This document shows positions 17,362 through 26,089 of a stretch of 64,000 bases of DNA, piece after piece. This stretch comes from Polaribacter glomeratus. Lineage in GTDB: Bacteria > Bacteroidota > Bacteroidia > Flavobacteriales > Flavobacteriaceae. A program made the position numbers and the translations under genes. The stretch is taken from contig NZ_MSCM01000001.1 in NCBI RefSeq assembly GCF_002954665.1, positions 821,786 through 885,785 of the forward strand, in the 5' to 3' direction. The number at the start of each line of letters is the position of its first letter. Positions within the stretch are counted from its first letter, which is position 1. The notes under the pieces were generated by a model that ran no database searches, was not told where the DNA came from, and saw only the letters and a list, made by a program, of their open reading frames with translations.

Positions 17362-18765
17362 TTACTTTCCAATACAGAAATTACTAAAAATATGTCCTAA
17401 AATATCTTTATCAACATCATAATCTCCTGTAATAGCGCCTAAATGACGCAAGCATTCTCTGATATCGATAGAAAATAAATCGGTAGATATTTCTAAATTA
17501 ATACCTTCTTGTACAGAAGAAATTGCTTTTAATGCATTATTTAAAGCCTCAAAATGACGAGAATTGGTAACGATAGTTTCATTATTACTTAATGCGCCAA
17601 TATTAACCAAAGAAGTTAATTCTTGCTTTAAAGTTTCAATTCCTGTTTTATTTTTTGCTGATACTAAAATTAAATTCTCAATTTCTGCTTGTAATGTTAC
17701 AGTTTCATCCAAAGAAAGTTTATCAATTTTATTAGCAATCACTAGCAAACGTTTGTTAGGAAAACGATTTTTTATAATTTCAACTTCAGTTGCCAAACGA
17801 CTAACTGATGATAAACTACTACCAACTTTTCCTGCATCAATTAGTAAAATAATTAATTGCGCATTGTCTGCTTTTTCATAGGCTTTTTTAATTCCGATAC
17901 TTTCTATAATATCTTTTGTTTCTCTAATTCCTGCAGTATCAATAAATCTAAAAGCAACACCATCAATAATAATTTCATCTTCGATAGCGTCTCTTGTAGT
18001 ACCTGCAATTTCAGAAACAATAGCTTTATCTTCATTTAAAAGGGTGTTTAGTAAAGTTGATTTCCCAACATTTGGCTCGCCAATAATAGCAACCGGAATT
18101 CCGTTTTTCATGGCGTTTCCAAAAGAAAAAGAATCGATTAAACGTTTTAAAACAAAGGTAATTTTTGCCACCAATTCTTTGAATTTTGTTCTGTCTGCAA
18201 ACTCAACGTCTTCGCCAGAAAAATCTAATTCCAATTCAATTAAAGCTGCAAAATCTAATAATTGTGCGCGTAATTCTTTCAATTCATTGGTAATTCCGCC
18301 TCGCATTTGCTGAATTGCCATTTGATGACTCGCAGCAGAATTAGATGCAATAACATCCGCAACAGCTTCTGCTTGCGATAAATCCATTTTTCCATTTAAA
18401 AAAGCACGCATGGTAAACTCACCATTATCTGCCATTCTACAGCCATTTTGTAGAAATAATTGTATAATTTCTTGTTGAATAAAGCTTGATCCATGACACG
18501 AAATTTCCACGACATTTTCTCCTGTATACGATCTGGGATTTTTAAAAATAGACACCAAAACTTCATCTAAAATAAGACCATTATTTACAATATGCCCTAA
18601 ATGAATGGTATGCGATTTTTGATTCTTTATTGTCTTCCCTTTTTTTATAGATTTAAAAAAAGTAGCAACAATATCAATTGCATTTTCACCAGAAAGTCTA
18701 ATTACAGAAATTGCTCCAACTCCAGATGGTGTAGCTAAAGCAATAATAGTATCGTTTTTAATCAT
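17362..18765 (-). CDS. mnmE: tRNA uridine-5-carboxymethylaminomethyl modification GTPase
   Basis: With MnmG, this GTPase modifies U34 of several tRNAs. The 467-aa protein has the N-terminal THF-binding domain (IIALATPSGVGAISVIRLSG), a central helical domain, an inserted G domain with GEPNVGKS (P loop), TTRD, DTAG and NKID, and the C-terminal FCIGK with the essential cysteine. I set the start at ATG 18765. An upstream extension to 18780 is open, but it overlaps the -7 box. The box lies only 5 nt before the ATG, so the message may be leaderless. Confidence 0.96.
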   Translation of the reverse strand: MIKNDTIIALATPSGVGAISVIRLSGENAIDIVATFFKSIKKGKTIKNQKSHTIHLGHIVNNGLILDEVLVSIFKNPRSYTGENVVEISCHGSSFIQQEIIQLFLQNGCRMADNGEFTMRAFLNGKMDLSQAEAVADVIASNSAASHQMAIQQMRGGITNELKELRAQLLDFAALIELELDFSGEDVEFADRTKFKELVAKITFVLKRLIDSFSFGNAMKNGIPVAIIGEPNVGKSTLLNTLLNEDKAIVSEIAGTTRDAIEDEIIIDGVAFRFIDTAGIRETKDIIESIGIKKAYEKADNAQLIILLIDAGKVGSSLSSVSRLATEVEIIKNRFPNKRLLVIANKIDKLSLDETVTLQAEIENLILVSAKNKTGIETLKQELTSLVNIGALSNNETIVTNSRHFEALNNALKAISSVQEGINLEISTDLFSIDIRECLRHLGAITGDYDVDKDILGHIFSNFCIGK

Positions 18766-18769
18766 AGTG

Positions 18770-18777
18770 CAAAAATA
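18770..18777 (-). promoter_or_regulatory. mnmE: -7 box of mnmE promoter
   Basis: Minus-strand TATTTTTG matches TAnnTTTG exactly and ends 5 nt before the ATG. Transcription should begin at or within 1-2 nt of the start codon. Confidence 0.55.
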
Positions 18778-18793
18778 CATAACATTTTAGAGA

Positions 18794-18837
18794 AAATAAA
18801 ACAAGCCCAATGCAATTGCATTAAGCTTGTTTTATTG
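18794..18837 (-). terminator. Terminator of MscS-like gene
   Basis: The outer stem AATAAAACAAGC / GCTTGTTTTATT encloses the inner palindrome AATGCAATTGCATT. It lies directly after the mechanosensitive channel stop and before the mnmE promoter. Confidence 0.75.
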
Positions 18838-18853
18838 AAATTTATACTATTAC

Positions 18854-19708
18854 TTATTTATTAATGTTCAGGTTTTGATTTGGAACAAACTCTAATGTTC
18901 TCATTGGGAACGGTATGTTAATGTTTTCTTTATCAAAGGCTTGCTTAATTTTTATGATGGCATCACTTTTTGCCTTTAGTTTTTCAAGTGCGTTTTTAGA
19001 ATCTACCCAAAATCTACACAAAAAATTAATTGAACTGTCACCAAATTCTGTATAATAGAATTCTACATCTTTTCCTAACTCATTTTGGCTAAAATTAGCA
19101 CTAATAACTTCTTTAGTTAACTGTTCTACTTTTTCTAAATCTGCACCGTATTCTACGCCACAAGTAATAGAAATTCTCATTTTTGTAGTAAGTGTATAAT
19201 TTTTAAAAGGATTTTCTAAAATGGTTTTGTTTGGCATAATTACCATATTATTATCTGCTTCTTTAATAACAAAATAATTTAGATTGATATCCATTATTTG
19301 ACCAGAAAAACCATTAGTTTCAATCCAATCTCCAATATTTAAATTTTTTCTGAATGATAAAACTACCCCAGAAATTGTATTAGATAAAGTACCTTGCAGC
19401 GCCAAACCAATAACAATACCAGATATACCAGCGGCAGAAATTATAGCTTTTAAAGTGTCATCAAACTTTAATATTGTCATTGCCATGTATAAACCGGTTA
19501 AGAATATAATTGCAGATGCTACTCTAGATACTAAGTTTCTTACAGATTTTTGCTTAATTTTTTCTCCTAAATTATTCGCAATAAATTTATTTATTGCTCT
19601 TGATGCAAAATATGCAACAAATATTACAATTAAAGCAATTGCAATATTTGGTATGTTTTTTATAAAAAGGTCTTTCCAGGTTTCTAGCTTTAATATTATT
19701 TTATCCAT
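18854..19708 (-). CDS. MscS-family mechanosensitive ion channel
   Basis: This 284-aa inner-membrane protein opens under membrane tension to release solutes. Three N-terminal TM helices are visible (about 20-40, 65-85, 90-115). The third carries the pore-lining pattern AAGISGIVIGLALQGTLSN, then the MscS beta domain (NIGDWIETNGFSGQIMDIN) and a C-terminal alpha/beta domain. Length equals E. coli MscS. It is followed by a terminator; the Dps gene lies 48 nt upstream on the same strand and could be cotranscribed. Confidence 0.9.
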   Translation of the reverse strand: MDKIILKLETWKDLFIKNIPNIAIALIVIFVAYFASRAINKFIANNLGEKIKQKSVRNLVSRVASAIIFLTGLYMAMTILKFDDTLKAIISAAGISGIVIGLALQGTLSNTISGVVLSFRKNLNIGDWIETNGFSGQIMDINLNYFVIKEADNNMVIMPNKTILENPFKNYTLTTKMRISITCGVEYGADLEKVEQLTKEVISANFSQNELGKDVEFYYTEFGDSSINFLCRFWVDSKNALEKLKAKSDAIIKIKQAFDKENINIPFPMRTLEFVPNQNLNINK

Positions 19709-19756
19709 TTTTTGTTTTAAAGTTTATTGTTAAAAGTTATTTTTATATAATAGTTA

Positions 19757-20257
19757 TTATTTAACAAAACTACTATCTAATATATCTTTGGTGTTTTTAG
19801 ACCAAGCGTTTAGCATCCAAGAAGCTTTTTCAAATTCTCTAATATAAGCGCCAATTAAATCTATGGTTCCTTCATCTTTTGCATTCGTAGCTTTTTCGAT
19901 CACTTTTGATAATTGAATTAAAATAGTTTTCTGATCTTTTAGTAATGTATCAACCATTTCTGTATCTGTTAATAACGGACTTGATTCTAAAAGGTTAGAA
20001 GTTTTAATATAATCAGATAAATTACTAATAGGGTGGTACCTTAGGGTCACTATTCTTTCAGCAGTTTCATCAATTTTAATTTTTGTGTCATTATACATTT
20101 TTTCAAATTGAATGTGTAATTCAAAAAAGTTTTTTCCTAAAACATTCCAATGAAAATTTCTTAATTTTTGATAATAAATCTGGTAATCTGCCAAAAGCAC
20201 ATTTAATTCTGTTACAATTGGTCTTATTTCCTCTTTTTCTATATGTAAATAATTCAT
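19757..20257 (-). CDS. dps: Dps/ferritin-like DNA-protection protein
   Basis: Dps proteins form 12-mers that oxidise and store iron with H2O2 and can coat DNA. The 166-aa four-helix protein has the family motif NFHWNVLGKNFFELH (34-48) with ligand H36, then DETAERI (63-69), which supplies the inter-subunit ferroxidase Asp and Glu. The N-terminus is short and not lysine-rich, so DNA binding is uncertain. It lies divergent from a DUF4870 gene that has an ECF-type promoter. Confidence 0.88.
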   Translation of the reverse strand: MNYLHIEKEEIRPIVTELNVLLADYQIYYQKLRNFHWNVLGKNFFELHIQFEKMYNDTKIKIDETAERIVTLRYHPISNLSDYIKTSNLLESSPLLTDTEMVDTLLKDQKTILIQLSKVIEKATNAKDEGTIDLIGAYIREFEKASWMLNAWSKNTKDILDSSFVK

Positions 20258-20284
20258 ATGTTTTTTTTGTTTTTAAGTTCAATA

Positions 20285-20292
20285 CAAAACTA
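20285..20292 (-). promoter_or_regulatory. -7 box of dps promoter
   Basis: Minus-strand TAGTTTTG fits TAnnTTTG and predicts a start about 22 nt before the ATG at 20257. The -33 spacing is poor. Confidence 0.45.
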
Positions 20293-20371
20293 CAATCAAT
20301 ACAAAGTTTGTCTTTGCTCAAATAGAGTTCATCTTAACTCAAATACTTAGTTATCATAATAATTAGATTTA

Positions 20372-20400
20372 TGTAACAAAACAACAAAGTTTTCGTCTTA
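20372..20400 (+). promoter_or_regulatory. ECF sigma-type promoter before DUF4870 gene
   Basis: TGTAAC (20372-20377), a 16-nt spacer, then CGTCTTA (20394-20400) followed by ATT. The same two boxes with identical spacing precede the ECF sigma factor gene (30123-30151). AAC-type -35 and CGTC-type -10 boxes are the standard form of ECF promoters. Confidence 0.7.
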
Positions 20401-20430
20401 ATTGTATAGCGTTAATTTAACCGAAGAACC

Positions 20431-20769
20431 ATGAGAGAAGATAAACAACTTTTAGTGCTTACACATTTAAGTCAATTATTAGATTTTGTAACAGGAATTG
20501 GTGGTTTTATAGTTCCGTTAGTTTTATGGCTTACTAAAAAAGACGATGTAATTGGTATGGATGCACATGGTAAAGCAATTCTAAATTTTAGAATTTCAAT
20601 GTTTATCTATATTTTAATTTGTATTCCTTTAATTCTACTTTTAGGTTTAGGAATTTTAGGTTTGATTGCAATTGGTTTTTTCTACCTAATTTTTCCGATT
20701 ATAAATGCCATAAAAGCGAGTAATGATGAGTTGCCAAACTATCCGTTTTCAATAAGAATAATTAAATAG
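20431..20769 (+). CDS. DUF4870 membrane protein
   Basis: This 112-aa protein matches the DUF4870 pattern: KQLLVLTHLSQLLDF, GFIVPLVLWLTKKD, then HGKAILNFRISM, and two long hydrophobic helices (about 52-75 and 76-95). Three to four membrane segments in total. The family's role is unknown. The upstream ECF-type promoter is the main clue and suggests an envelope or stress response shared with the sigma operon at 30.2 kb. It is followed by a terminator. Confidence 0.85.
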   Translation: MREDKQLLVLTHLSQLLDFVTGIGGFIVPLVLWLTKKDDVIGMDAHGKAILNFRISMFIYILICIPLILLLGLGILGLIAIGFFYLIFPIINAIKASNDELPNYPFSIRIIK

Positions 20770-20796
20770 AGAGAAAGAGTGTATTTATTTGAATTA

Positions 20797-20828
20797 AGAA
20801 TCATCTTTTATTAGGTGATTTTTTTTTT
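20797..20828 (+). terminator. Terminator after DUF4870 gene
   Basis: The stem AATCATC / GGTGATT (one G-T pair) has an 8-nt loop and a long T run. Confidence 0.7.
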
Positions 20829-21013
20829 GGATAAAAATGTTCTGTTTATTTGATGAACAAAAAACTATTAGCCAATTTTATTCAAAGTTATTAGCGCTAC
20901 CTAATTCTTTACAAGTCCTTAATATTATAATTTTATTTTATCTAATTGAAAATAAAAGGAATAAATGAAGATTCTAATTTAGAATATAAGAACAATTTAT
21001 AAGAGTATAGTTG

Positions 21014-22354
21014 TTATTCGTTTGCTCTTTTAATAATGTTTTCAGGAATTGCCTTTTTTGCTTTTGCACCCATTTTTTTTAACTTTTCAACGCTACTAAT
21101 TAAGTTTCCTCTGCCTTCAAAAAGTTTATTCATGGCATTTGAGTATTCTTTTTTACTTTCATCAATTCTTTTACCTATCGTTATTAAATCGTTTAAAAAA
21201 CTCTGAAATTTATCATACAAAGCACCAGCTTGTCTCGCAATTTCAATGGCATTCTTTTGCTGTTTCTCGTTATTCCACATAGAATCTATAGTACGCAGTG
21301 TTGCTAATAAAGTTGTTGGTGTTACAATAACTATATTTTTTTCGAACGCTTTGTTATATAAATGATTGTCTGTATTAATGGCAACTGCAAAAGCAGGTTC
21401 TATTGGTATAAAAAGCAACACAAAATCTGGAGATTCTATTTTATAAATATCTTCATATTTTTTTTCTGATAATTGATCTACATGTCTTTTTAAAGAGGTT
21501 ATATGTTCTTTTAAAAATTGCACTTTTAATGACTCATCATCTTCATTTATGTATTGTTCATAAGCGGTTAAAGAAACCTTAGAATCTACAATCATTTTTT
21601 TATTATCGGGTAAATGAATTACTACATCTGGCAAAATTCTCTTGCCATCTTCATTTGTAAAGCTTTGCTGCACATAATACTCTCTATCTTTCTCTAATCC
21701 AGACTTTTCTAAAACTCGTTCTAATACTAATTCGCCCCAATTTCCTTGTGTCTTACTATCACCTTTTAATGCTTTTGTTAGGTTAATGGTTTCTTTACTC
21801 ATTTGCAAATTCATCTCCTTTAAACCGATAATTTGCTGACGTAAAGCAGCATGATAATCGATACTTTCTTTGTGTGTTTGCTCTACTTTATCTTCAAAAA
21901 TCTTTATTTTTTCTTGCAGCGGATGTAATATTATTTTTAAGTTTTCTTTATTTTGAACTGTAAATTTATTCGATTTTTCTTCTAAAATTTTGTTGGCGAG
22001 CACTTCAAAATCATTGGTAAACTTTTTTTGCAATTTTTCTACTTCACTTTTATGCTCATCCAACTTTAGTTGTAAATTTTTGTTTTCTGAATCTTGTCTT
22101 GTATTTACAGTTAGTAAACGTTCTTTTTCTTGCTGATTAATTTTTAGTTCTTTTTGAAGTTCTATGTAGTTATCTTCAACAATGTCTTTAGATTGTTGCA
22201 GCAGCGCAACACGTTCTTCTAAAGTAGATTTCTCTTTTTCTACAACCGTTTTTTCTTTTTCTACAAGTAATTTGGTCAAAAGCTTGCCAATAAGAAATCC
22301 TACAAAGCTAAAAATCAGTGCAGTTAAGAAGTAAATAATCAAATCGTTCATCAT
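21014..22354 (-). CDS. rmuC: RmuC-family DNA recombination protein
   Basis: The 446-aa protein has an N-terminal membrane helix (about 3-25), a long coiled coil (about 30-190, rich in E, K, L and Q) and the RmuC nuclease-like domain. That domain shows GNWGELVLERVLEKSGLEKD, DVVIHLPDNKKMIVDSKVSL and FIPIEPAF. RmuC limits inversions and genome rearrangements in E. coli; the domain belongs to the restriction-endonuclease-like fold. A second ATG one codon downstream (22351) is equally possible. It is divergent from the acyltransferase gene with only 41 nt between them. Confidence 0.9.
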   Translation of the reverse strand: MMNDLIIYFLTALIFSFVGFLIGKLLTKLLVEKEKTVVEKEKSTLEERVALLQQSKDIVEDNYIELQKELKINQQEKERLLTVNTRQDSENKNLQLKLDEHKSEVEKLQKKFTNDFEVLANKILEEKSNKFTVQNKENLKIILHPLQEKIKIFEDKVEQTHKESIDYHAALRQQIIGLKEMNLQMSKETINLTKALKGDSKTQGNWGELVLERVLEKSGLEKDREYYVQQSFTNEDGKRILPDVVIHLPDNKKMIVDSKVSLTAYEQYINEDDESLKVQFLKEHITSLKRHVDQLSEKKYEDIYKIESPDFVLLFIPIEPAFAVAINTDNHLYNKAFEKNIVIVTPTTLLATLRTIDSMWNNEKQQKNAIEIARQAGALYDKFQSFLNDLITIGKRIDESKKEYSNAMNKLFEGRGNLISSVEKLKKMGAKAKKAIPENIIKRANE

Positions 22355-22395
22355 ATCAAATTAAGTTCTTAAATTTATCACTTTTAAGACAGACC

Positions 22396-22935
22396 ATGAA
22401 AGCAATTGCAAGATTTATATTATACACAGTTTTAGGTTGGAAGTTAGATGGCGATTTTAATAAAGTTGTAAAAAAATATGTCATTATTGCTGCTCCTCAT
22501 ACAAGTTGGCAAGATTTTCCTATTGCAATGTTAGCAAGAATGAGTTCTGGAATTATGGTAAATTTTATTGGTAAAAACTCTCTTTTTAATGGTCCTTTTG
22601 GCTTTTTCTTTAGAGCTTTAGGCGGTACACCTGTAGATAGAAGTAAGAGTAATAATTTCGTTGATGCCATTATTCAAATATTTAACGAAAAAGAAGAATT
22701 TAGACTAGGTTTATCGCCAGAAGGAACGCGCAAAAAGGTTGACAAATGGAAAACAGGTTTTTATTATATTGCTAAGGGTGCAAATGTACCTATTGTAATG
22801 GCTACTTTAGATTTTGAAAAAAAACAAGTAAAACTTTCTGACCCTTATTATACAACAGATGATAAGGAAAAAGATTTTCAGGTTTTTTATGCTTTTTATC
22901 AAAATGTTAAAGGTAAAAATCCCGATCAATTTTAA
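22396..22935 (+). CDS. Small 1-acyl-glycerol-3-phosphate acyltransferase-like protein
   Basis: The 179-aa product has the PlsC motif I APHTSWQD (H35-x4-D40), motif II-like FRALGGTPVDRSKS (72-85) and motif III GLSPEGTR (105-112). It is shorter than PlsC (about 240 aa) and lacks a clear N-terminal membrane anchor. It belongs to a compact acyltransferase subgroup common in Bacteroidota. Transfer of an acyl chain to a lysophospholipid or related lipid is expected; the acceptor is unknown. Confidence 0.85.
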   Translation: MKAIARFILYTVLGWKLDGDFNKVVKKYVIIAAPHTSWQDFPIAMLARMSSGIMVNFIGKNSLFNGPFGFFFRALGGTPVDRSKSNNFVDAIIQIFNEKEEFRLGLSPEGTRKKVDKWKTGFYYIAKGANVPIVMATLDFEKKQVKLSDPYYTTDDKEKDFQVFYAFYQNVKGKNPDQF

Positions 22936-22938
22936 TTT

Positions 22939-22962
22939 AACAAAGGATTTTACTCCTTTGTT
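22939..22962. terminator. Weak hairpin between convergent acyltransferase and pepT genes
   Basis: The stem AACAAAGGA / TCCTTTGTT has a 6-nt loop. It lacks a T run on either side, so termination is uncertain. Confidence 0.4.
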
Positions 22963-22973
22963 GAATTAGTATT

Positions 22974-24218
22974 TTAAACTTTATATTTAGTTGCTACTTT
23001 TTTAGCGATGCCAACTATTACCTCTGTCGCTTTTATCATAGATTCCACCGGAACGTACTCAAACCTTCCATGAAAATTATGACCGCCCGCAAAAATATTA
23101 GGGCAAGGCAATCCTTTATATGAAAGTTGAGAACCATCTGTACCACCTCTAATTGGTTTTATTAAAGGAGTAATGCCAATATTATTCATCACTTCTTCAA
23201 CAATATCTACAATATGCATAACAGGTGTTATCTTTTCTTTCATATTAAAATATTGATTTTTTATTTCTACGGTAATTGCATCTTGTTGCAAACGCTCATT
23301 AAAATCGAATGCAATCTTTTGTAATAAGTATTTTCTTTTCTCAAATAAGTCTAAATCGTGATCTCTAATAATATATTCTAAAACAGTTTGTTCTACATTT
23401 CCGTTGCTGTCATGTAAGTGAAAAAAACCTTCATAACCACTTGTTTTTTCTGGAACCTCGTTGGCAGGAAGCGAACCAATAAATTCAGTTGCAATTAGCA
23501 TAGAATTAATCATTTTGCCTTTTGCATAGCCAGGATGAACAATTTTACCCGTAATAGTAACTTTTGCACTTGCCGCATTAAAATTTTCGTATTCTAACTC
23601 TCCAATTTGACTGCCATCCATTGTGTACGCCCATTCTGCATCAAACTTTTTTACATCAAATAAATGAGCGCCTTTACCAACTTCTTCATCAGGTGTAAAA
23701 CAAATTCTAATTTTACCGTGTTTAATTTCAGGATTTTTAATTAAATATTCCATTGCCGAAACAATTTCTGTAACGCCAGCTTTATCATCTGCACCTAAAA
23801 GGGTTGTTCCGTCTGTAGTAATAATTGTCTGACCTTTGTATTGTACTAAATCTTCAAAATAATCTGGAGATAAAACGATGTTTTTCTCTTTGTTTAAAAG
23901 GATATCTTTTCCGTCATAATTTTCTATTATTTGCGGATTTACATTTTTTCCTGTAAAATCTGGACTCGTATCAATATGCGATACAAAACCAATGGTTGGC
24001 ACTTTGTAAGTTAAATTACTTGGCAGAGTTGCCATGATATAGCAATTTTTATCTAACTCAACATCTTGCATTCCAATTTCATTAAGTTCTTTTTCTAAAA
24101 CTTTGGCTAAGTTCCATTGGTTTTTGGTGCTTGGAAAAGCAGGATTATTAGGATCCGATTCTGTGTCAATGGTAACATATTTTATAAATCGAGCTATAAT
24201 GTGTTGTTTATCAATCAT
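22974..24218 (-). CDS. pepT: Peptidase T (tripeptide aminopeptidase)
   Basis: This cytosolic zinc exopeptidase of family M20 releases the N-terminal residue of tripeptides. The 414-aa length is typical. Metal ligands and catalytic residues are visible: GFVSHIDTSPD (first His/Asp), TLLGADDKAGV (bridging Asp), CFTPDEEVGKG (catalytic Glu pair), YTMDGSQIGE and the C-terminal GGHNFHG (last His). An upstream lipoprotein gene ends 2 nt before it, so the two are probably cotranscribed. Confidence 0.94.
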   Translation of the reverse strand: MIDKQHIIARFIKYVTIDTESDPNNPAFPSTKNQWNLAKVLEKELNEIGMQDVELDKNCYIMATLPSNLTYKVPTIGFVSHIDTSPDFTGKNVNPQIIENYDGKDILLNKEKNIVLSPDYFEDLVQYKGQTIITTDGTTLLGADDKAGVTEIVSAMEYLIKNPEIKHGKIRICFTPDEEVGKGAHLFDVKKFDAEWAYTMDGSQIGELEYENFNAASAKVTITGKIVHPGYAKGKMINSMLIATEFIGSLPANEVPEKTSGYEGFFHLHDSNGNVEQTVLEYIIRDHDLDLFEKRKYLLQKIAFDFNERLQQDAITVEIKNQYFNMKEKITPVMHIVDIVEEVMNNIGITPLIKPIRGGTDGSQLSYKGLPCPNIFAGGHNFHGRFEYVPVESMIKATEVIVGIAKKVATKYKV

Positions 24219-24220
24219 TT

Positions 24221-24817
24221 TTATGGGTGAATTTTAATGTTTTCTATTAATGAAAAAGAATTACAGAATCTTTCGTTTACCAAAGAATCGCCATAGATTT
24301 CTGTTTTTGCAAGGATAAAATTTTCTGCATTTATTTTTATAAAAGTATGACAAGTTTGATACAAAAAAGCTCCTTTTTTCCCCTTGTAAATAGTGTAAAA
24401 AGAGGGCTTTTCTAAAAGAGTAATTTCTTTAGATTTTATTTTAATCAGACCTTTTGTTAAGTTCTCTTGTTCTTGTTGTAACATAAAAACATCATCAAAA
24501 GTAATTTTATTTTTGATAAAAGTAACATCAATCAAAACAGTTTCTGTTAATTGTTTTGTAGTGTCTGCGGCAAAAATAGACGATTGCGATTCATCTTGAT
24601 ATAAATTTATTTTCCAATTTTTTGGAAGCTTTAAGGAAAATAGATTTTTAATATCTTCTACATTTTCTAAATTGCTGTAGGCTGATTTTTCACAATTAAA
24701 ATCGTTACTAATTTCTGATTGTTTTACACAAGAAAAGAGCAGGAGCGATGCTATAAAAAGAATGCGAAACCTTTTTTTAGTGCCAAATTTTAAGGATTTA
24801 TATAGATTATTTTTCAT
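24221..24817 (-). CDS. Hypothetical lipoprotein
   Basis: The 198-aa protein has a basic N-terminus and a lipobox ending LLLFSC near residue 30. The mature part contains LFSLKLPKNWKINLYQDESQ and a VLIDVTFIKNKITFDDVF segment, an alpha/beta pattern like the PsbP/DUF1795 fold, but I cannot assign it firmly. It sits immediately upstream of pepT. The 182 nt upstream (24818-24999) show no clear promoter. Confidence 0.7.
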   Translation of the reverse strand: MKNNLYKSLKFGTKKRFRILFIASLLLFSCVKQSEISNDFNCEKSAYSNLENVEDIKNLFSLKLPKNWKINLYQDESQSSIFAADTTKQLTETVLIDVTFIKNKITFDDVFMLQQEQENLTKGLIKIKSKEITLLEKPSFYTIYKGKKGAFLYQTCHTFIKINAENFILAKTEIYGDSLVNERFCNSFSLIENIKIHP

Positions 24818-24999
24818 TTAAATTTTATGAATTATAGTTTATTAATTTTAAAATGATTTGGAACATTGCAATAATAAATCGCTTTTATTTGATGCAAATC
24901 CTACAAATTAATACAATTTAAAAAATCATTTTAAATAAGATTTCAAAAGTAACTTTGAAACTTAGCATCTTTACGCTTTTGCGATAAAAATTTAAAAAT

Positions 25000-26043
25000 T
25001 TACTTTAATACTAACTTTCCTATTTTTTGATCGCCGCTTAACCAAGCTGTATTTTTATCAACAAACTTAATTGTGTAATAAGATTCTTTAGAAACGTCTT
25101 TCCAAGTATTTCCTGAATCATTTGAAAAAGAAATTCCTGTTTTACCAACTGCAAAAACTTCCTGTCCGTTTGTGTTTGGCACATATTGCACACAACTTTT
25201 GTAATTAGGATTTTGATTGTTTGCAACTAAAGTCCACGTTTTTCCACCATCTTTGGTAATTGCTTTATTTGCTTTGTTTTCTGAGGGTTTAGAGTAATCT
25301 CCGCCAATAATAATTCCGTTATTTTTATCAGCAAAATCAATAGAATAAATTCCTTGCGGACCATTACCTTGAATAATTGGCGTATCAAAAATTTGCCAAG
25401 TTTTACCAAAATCATCCGACTTTAAAATACGTGCTTTTGCGCCTCCAGAAGCAATCCAGGCTGTGCTTCCTAATGTTTTTATGTTGGTATTACTTGCGGC
25501 GAAAAAAGCTTCACCGTCTGCAAATTTTGGTAAGTTGACACACGAAATTTTACTCCAAGAATTACCACCATCCGAAGTTAAAATTATGGACGCACAATCT
25601 TCTGTTGGATCGCCAACTGCAATGCCGTGCAAACCATCATCAAAAAATTGAATTGCATCATAAAATACTTTTTCATGATTTTCTGAGTAGATTAATGCGG
25701 TAGTATTTTTCGATATTTTGTACAGTAAAGCAGGATTTGCTATTGAAAGGGCAAAAAAATTATCGCCATTTTTGGCTAAACTTCTAAAATGCGGAATAAT
25801 AGAATCTTTAAAAACATTATTTTTTACAGACCAAGACTTTCCAGCATCCGTAGTAAAACCAAAATCGCCAATAGAACCAGCATAATAAACACAGTCTTTG
25901 TTTATTGCAATAATGGCTCTAATACTAGTGCTATCCATTTTAAATTCTTGAATCTCAATATTCTCGATGTTTCTTGGAGTGTATTTACTTGAACATGAGT
26001 TTATTAAAAGGAAAGTGCAAATTAGTATCGATATTCTTTTCAT
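25000..26043 (-). CDS. Lipoprotein with Asp-box (BNR/Ycf48-like) beta-propeller
   Basis: The 347-aa protein has a lipobox (LLINSC) at about residue 17. Five Asp-box motifs of the S/T-x-D-x-G-x-T/S-W type recur: TTDAGKSW, TSDGGNSW, KSDDFGKTW, TKDGGKTW and SNDSGNTW. This spacing fits a beta-propeller similar to Ycf48/sortilin-like folds. Such genes are often labelled oxidoreductase in flavobacterial genomes, without a redox motif; none is present here. It should be anchored in an envelope membrane and may assist assembly of another protein. Confidence 0.8.
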   Translation of the reverse strand: MKRISILICTFLLINSCSSKYTPRNIENIEIQEFKMDSTSIRAIIAINKDCVYYAGSIGDFGFTTDAGKSWSVKNNVFKDSIIPHFRSLAKNGDNFFALSIANPALLYKISKNTTALIYSENHEKVFYDAIQFFDDGLHGIAVGDPTEDCASIILTSDGGNSWSKISCVNLPKFADGEAFFAASNTNIKTLGSTAWIASGGAKARILKSDDFGKTWQIFDTPIIQGNGPQGIYSIDFADKNNGIIIGGDYSKPSENKANKAITKDGGKTWTLVANNQNPNYKSCVQYVPNTNGQEVFAVGKTGISFSNDSGNTWKDVSKESYYTIKFVDKNTAWLSGDQKIGKLVLK

Positions 26044-26089
26044 TTTTAATATTTTTATACGTCTAAATTAAACAAATCATTTGTAGTTT

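Noticed and set aside
17564..18313. Three plus-strand frames opposite mnmE
   Set aside because: mnmE is complete and conserved on the minus strand; the antisense frames have no recognisable features.
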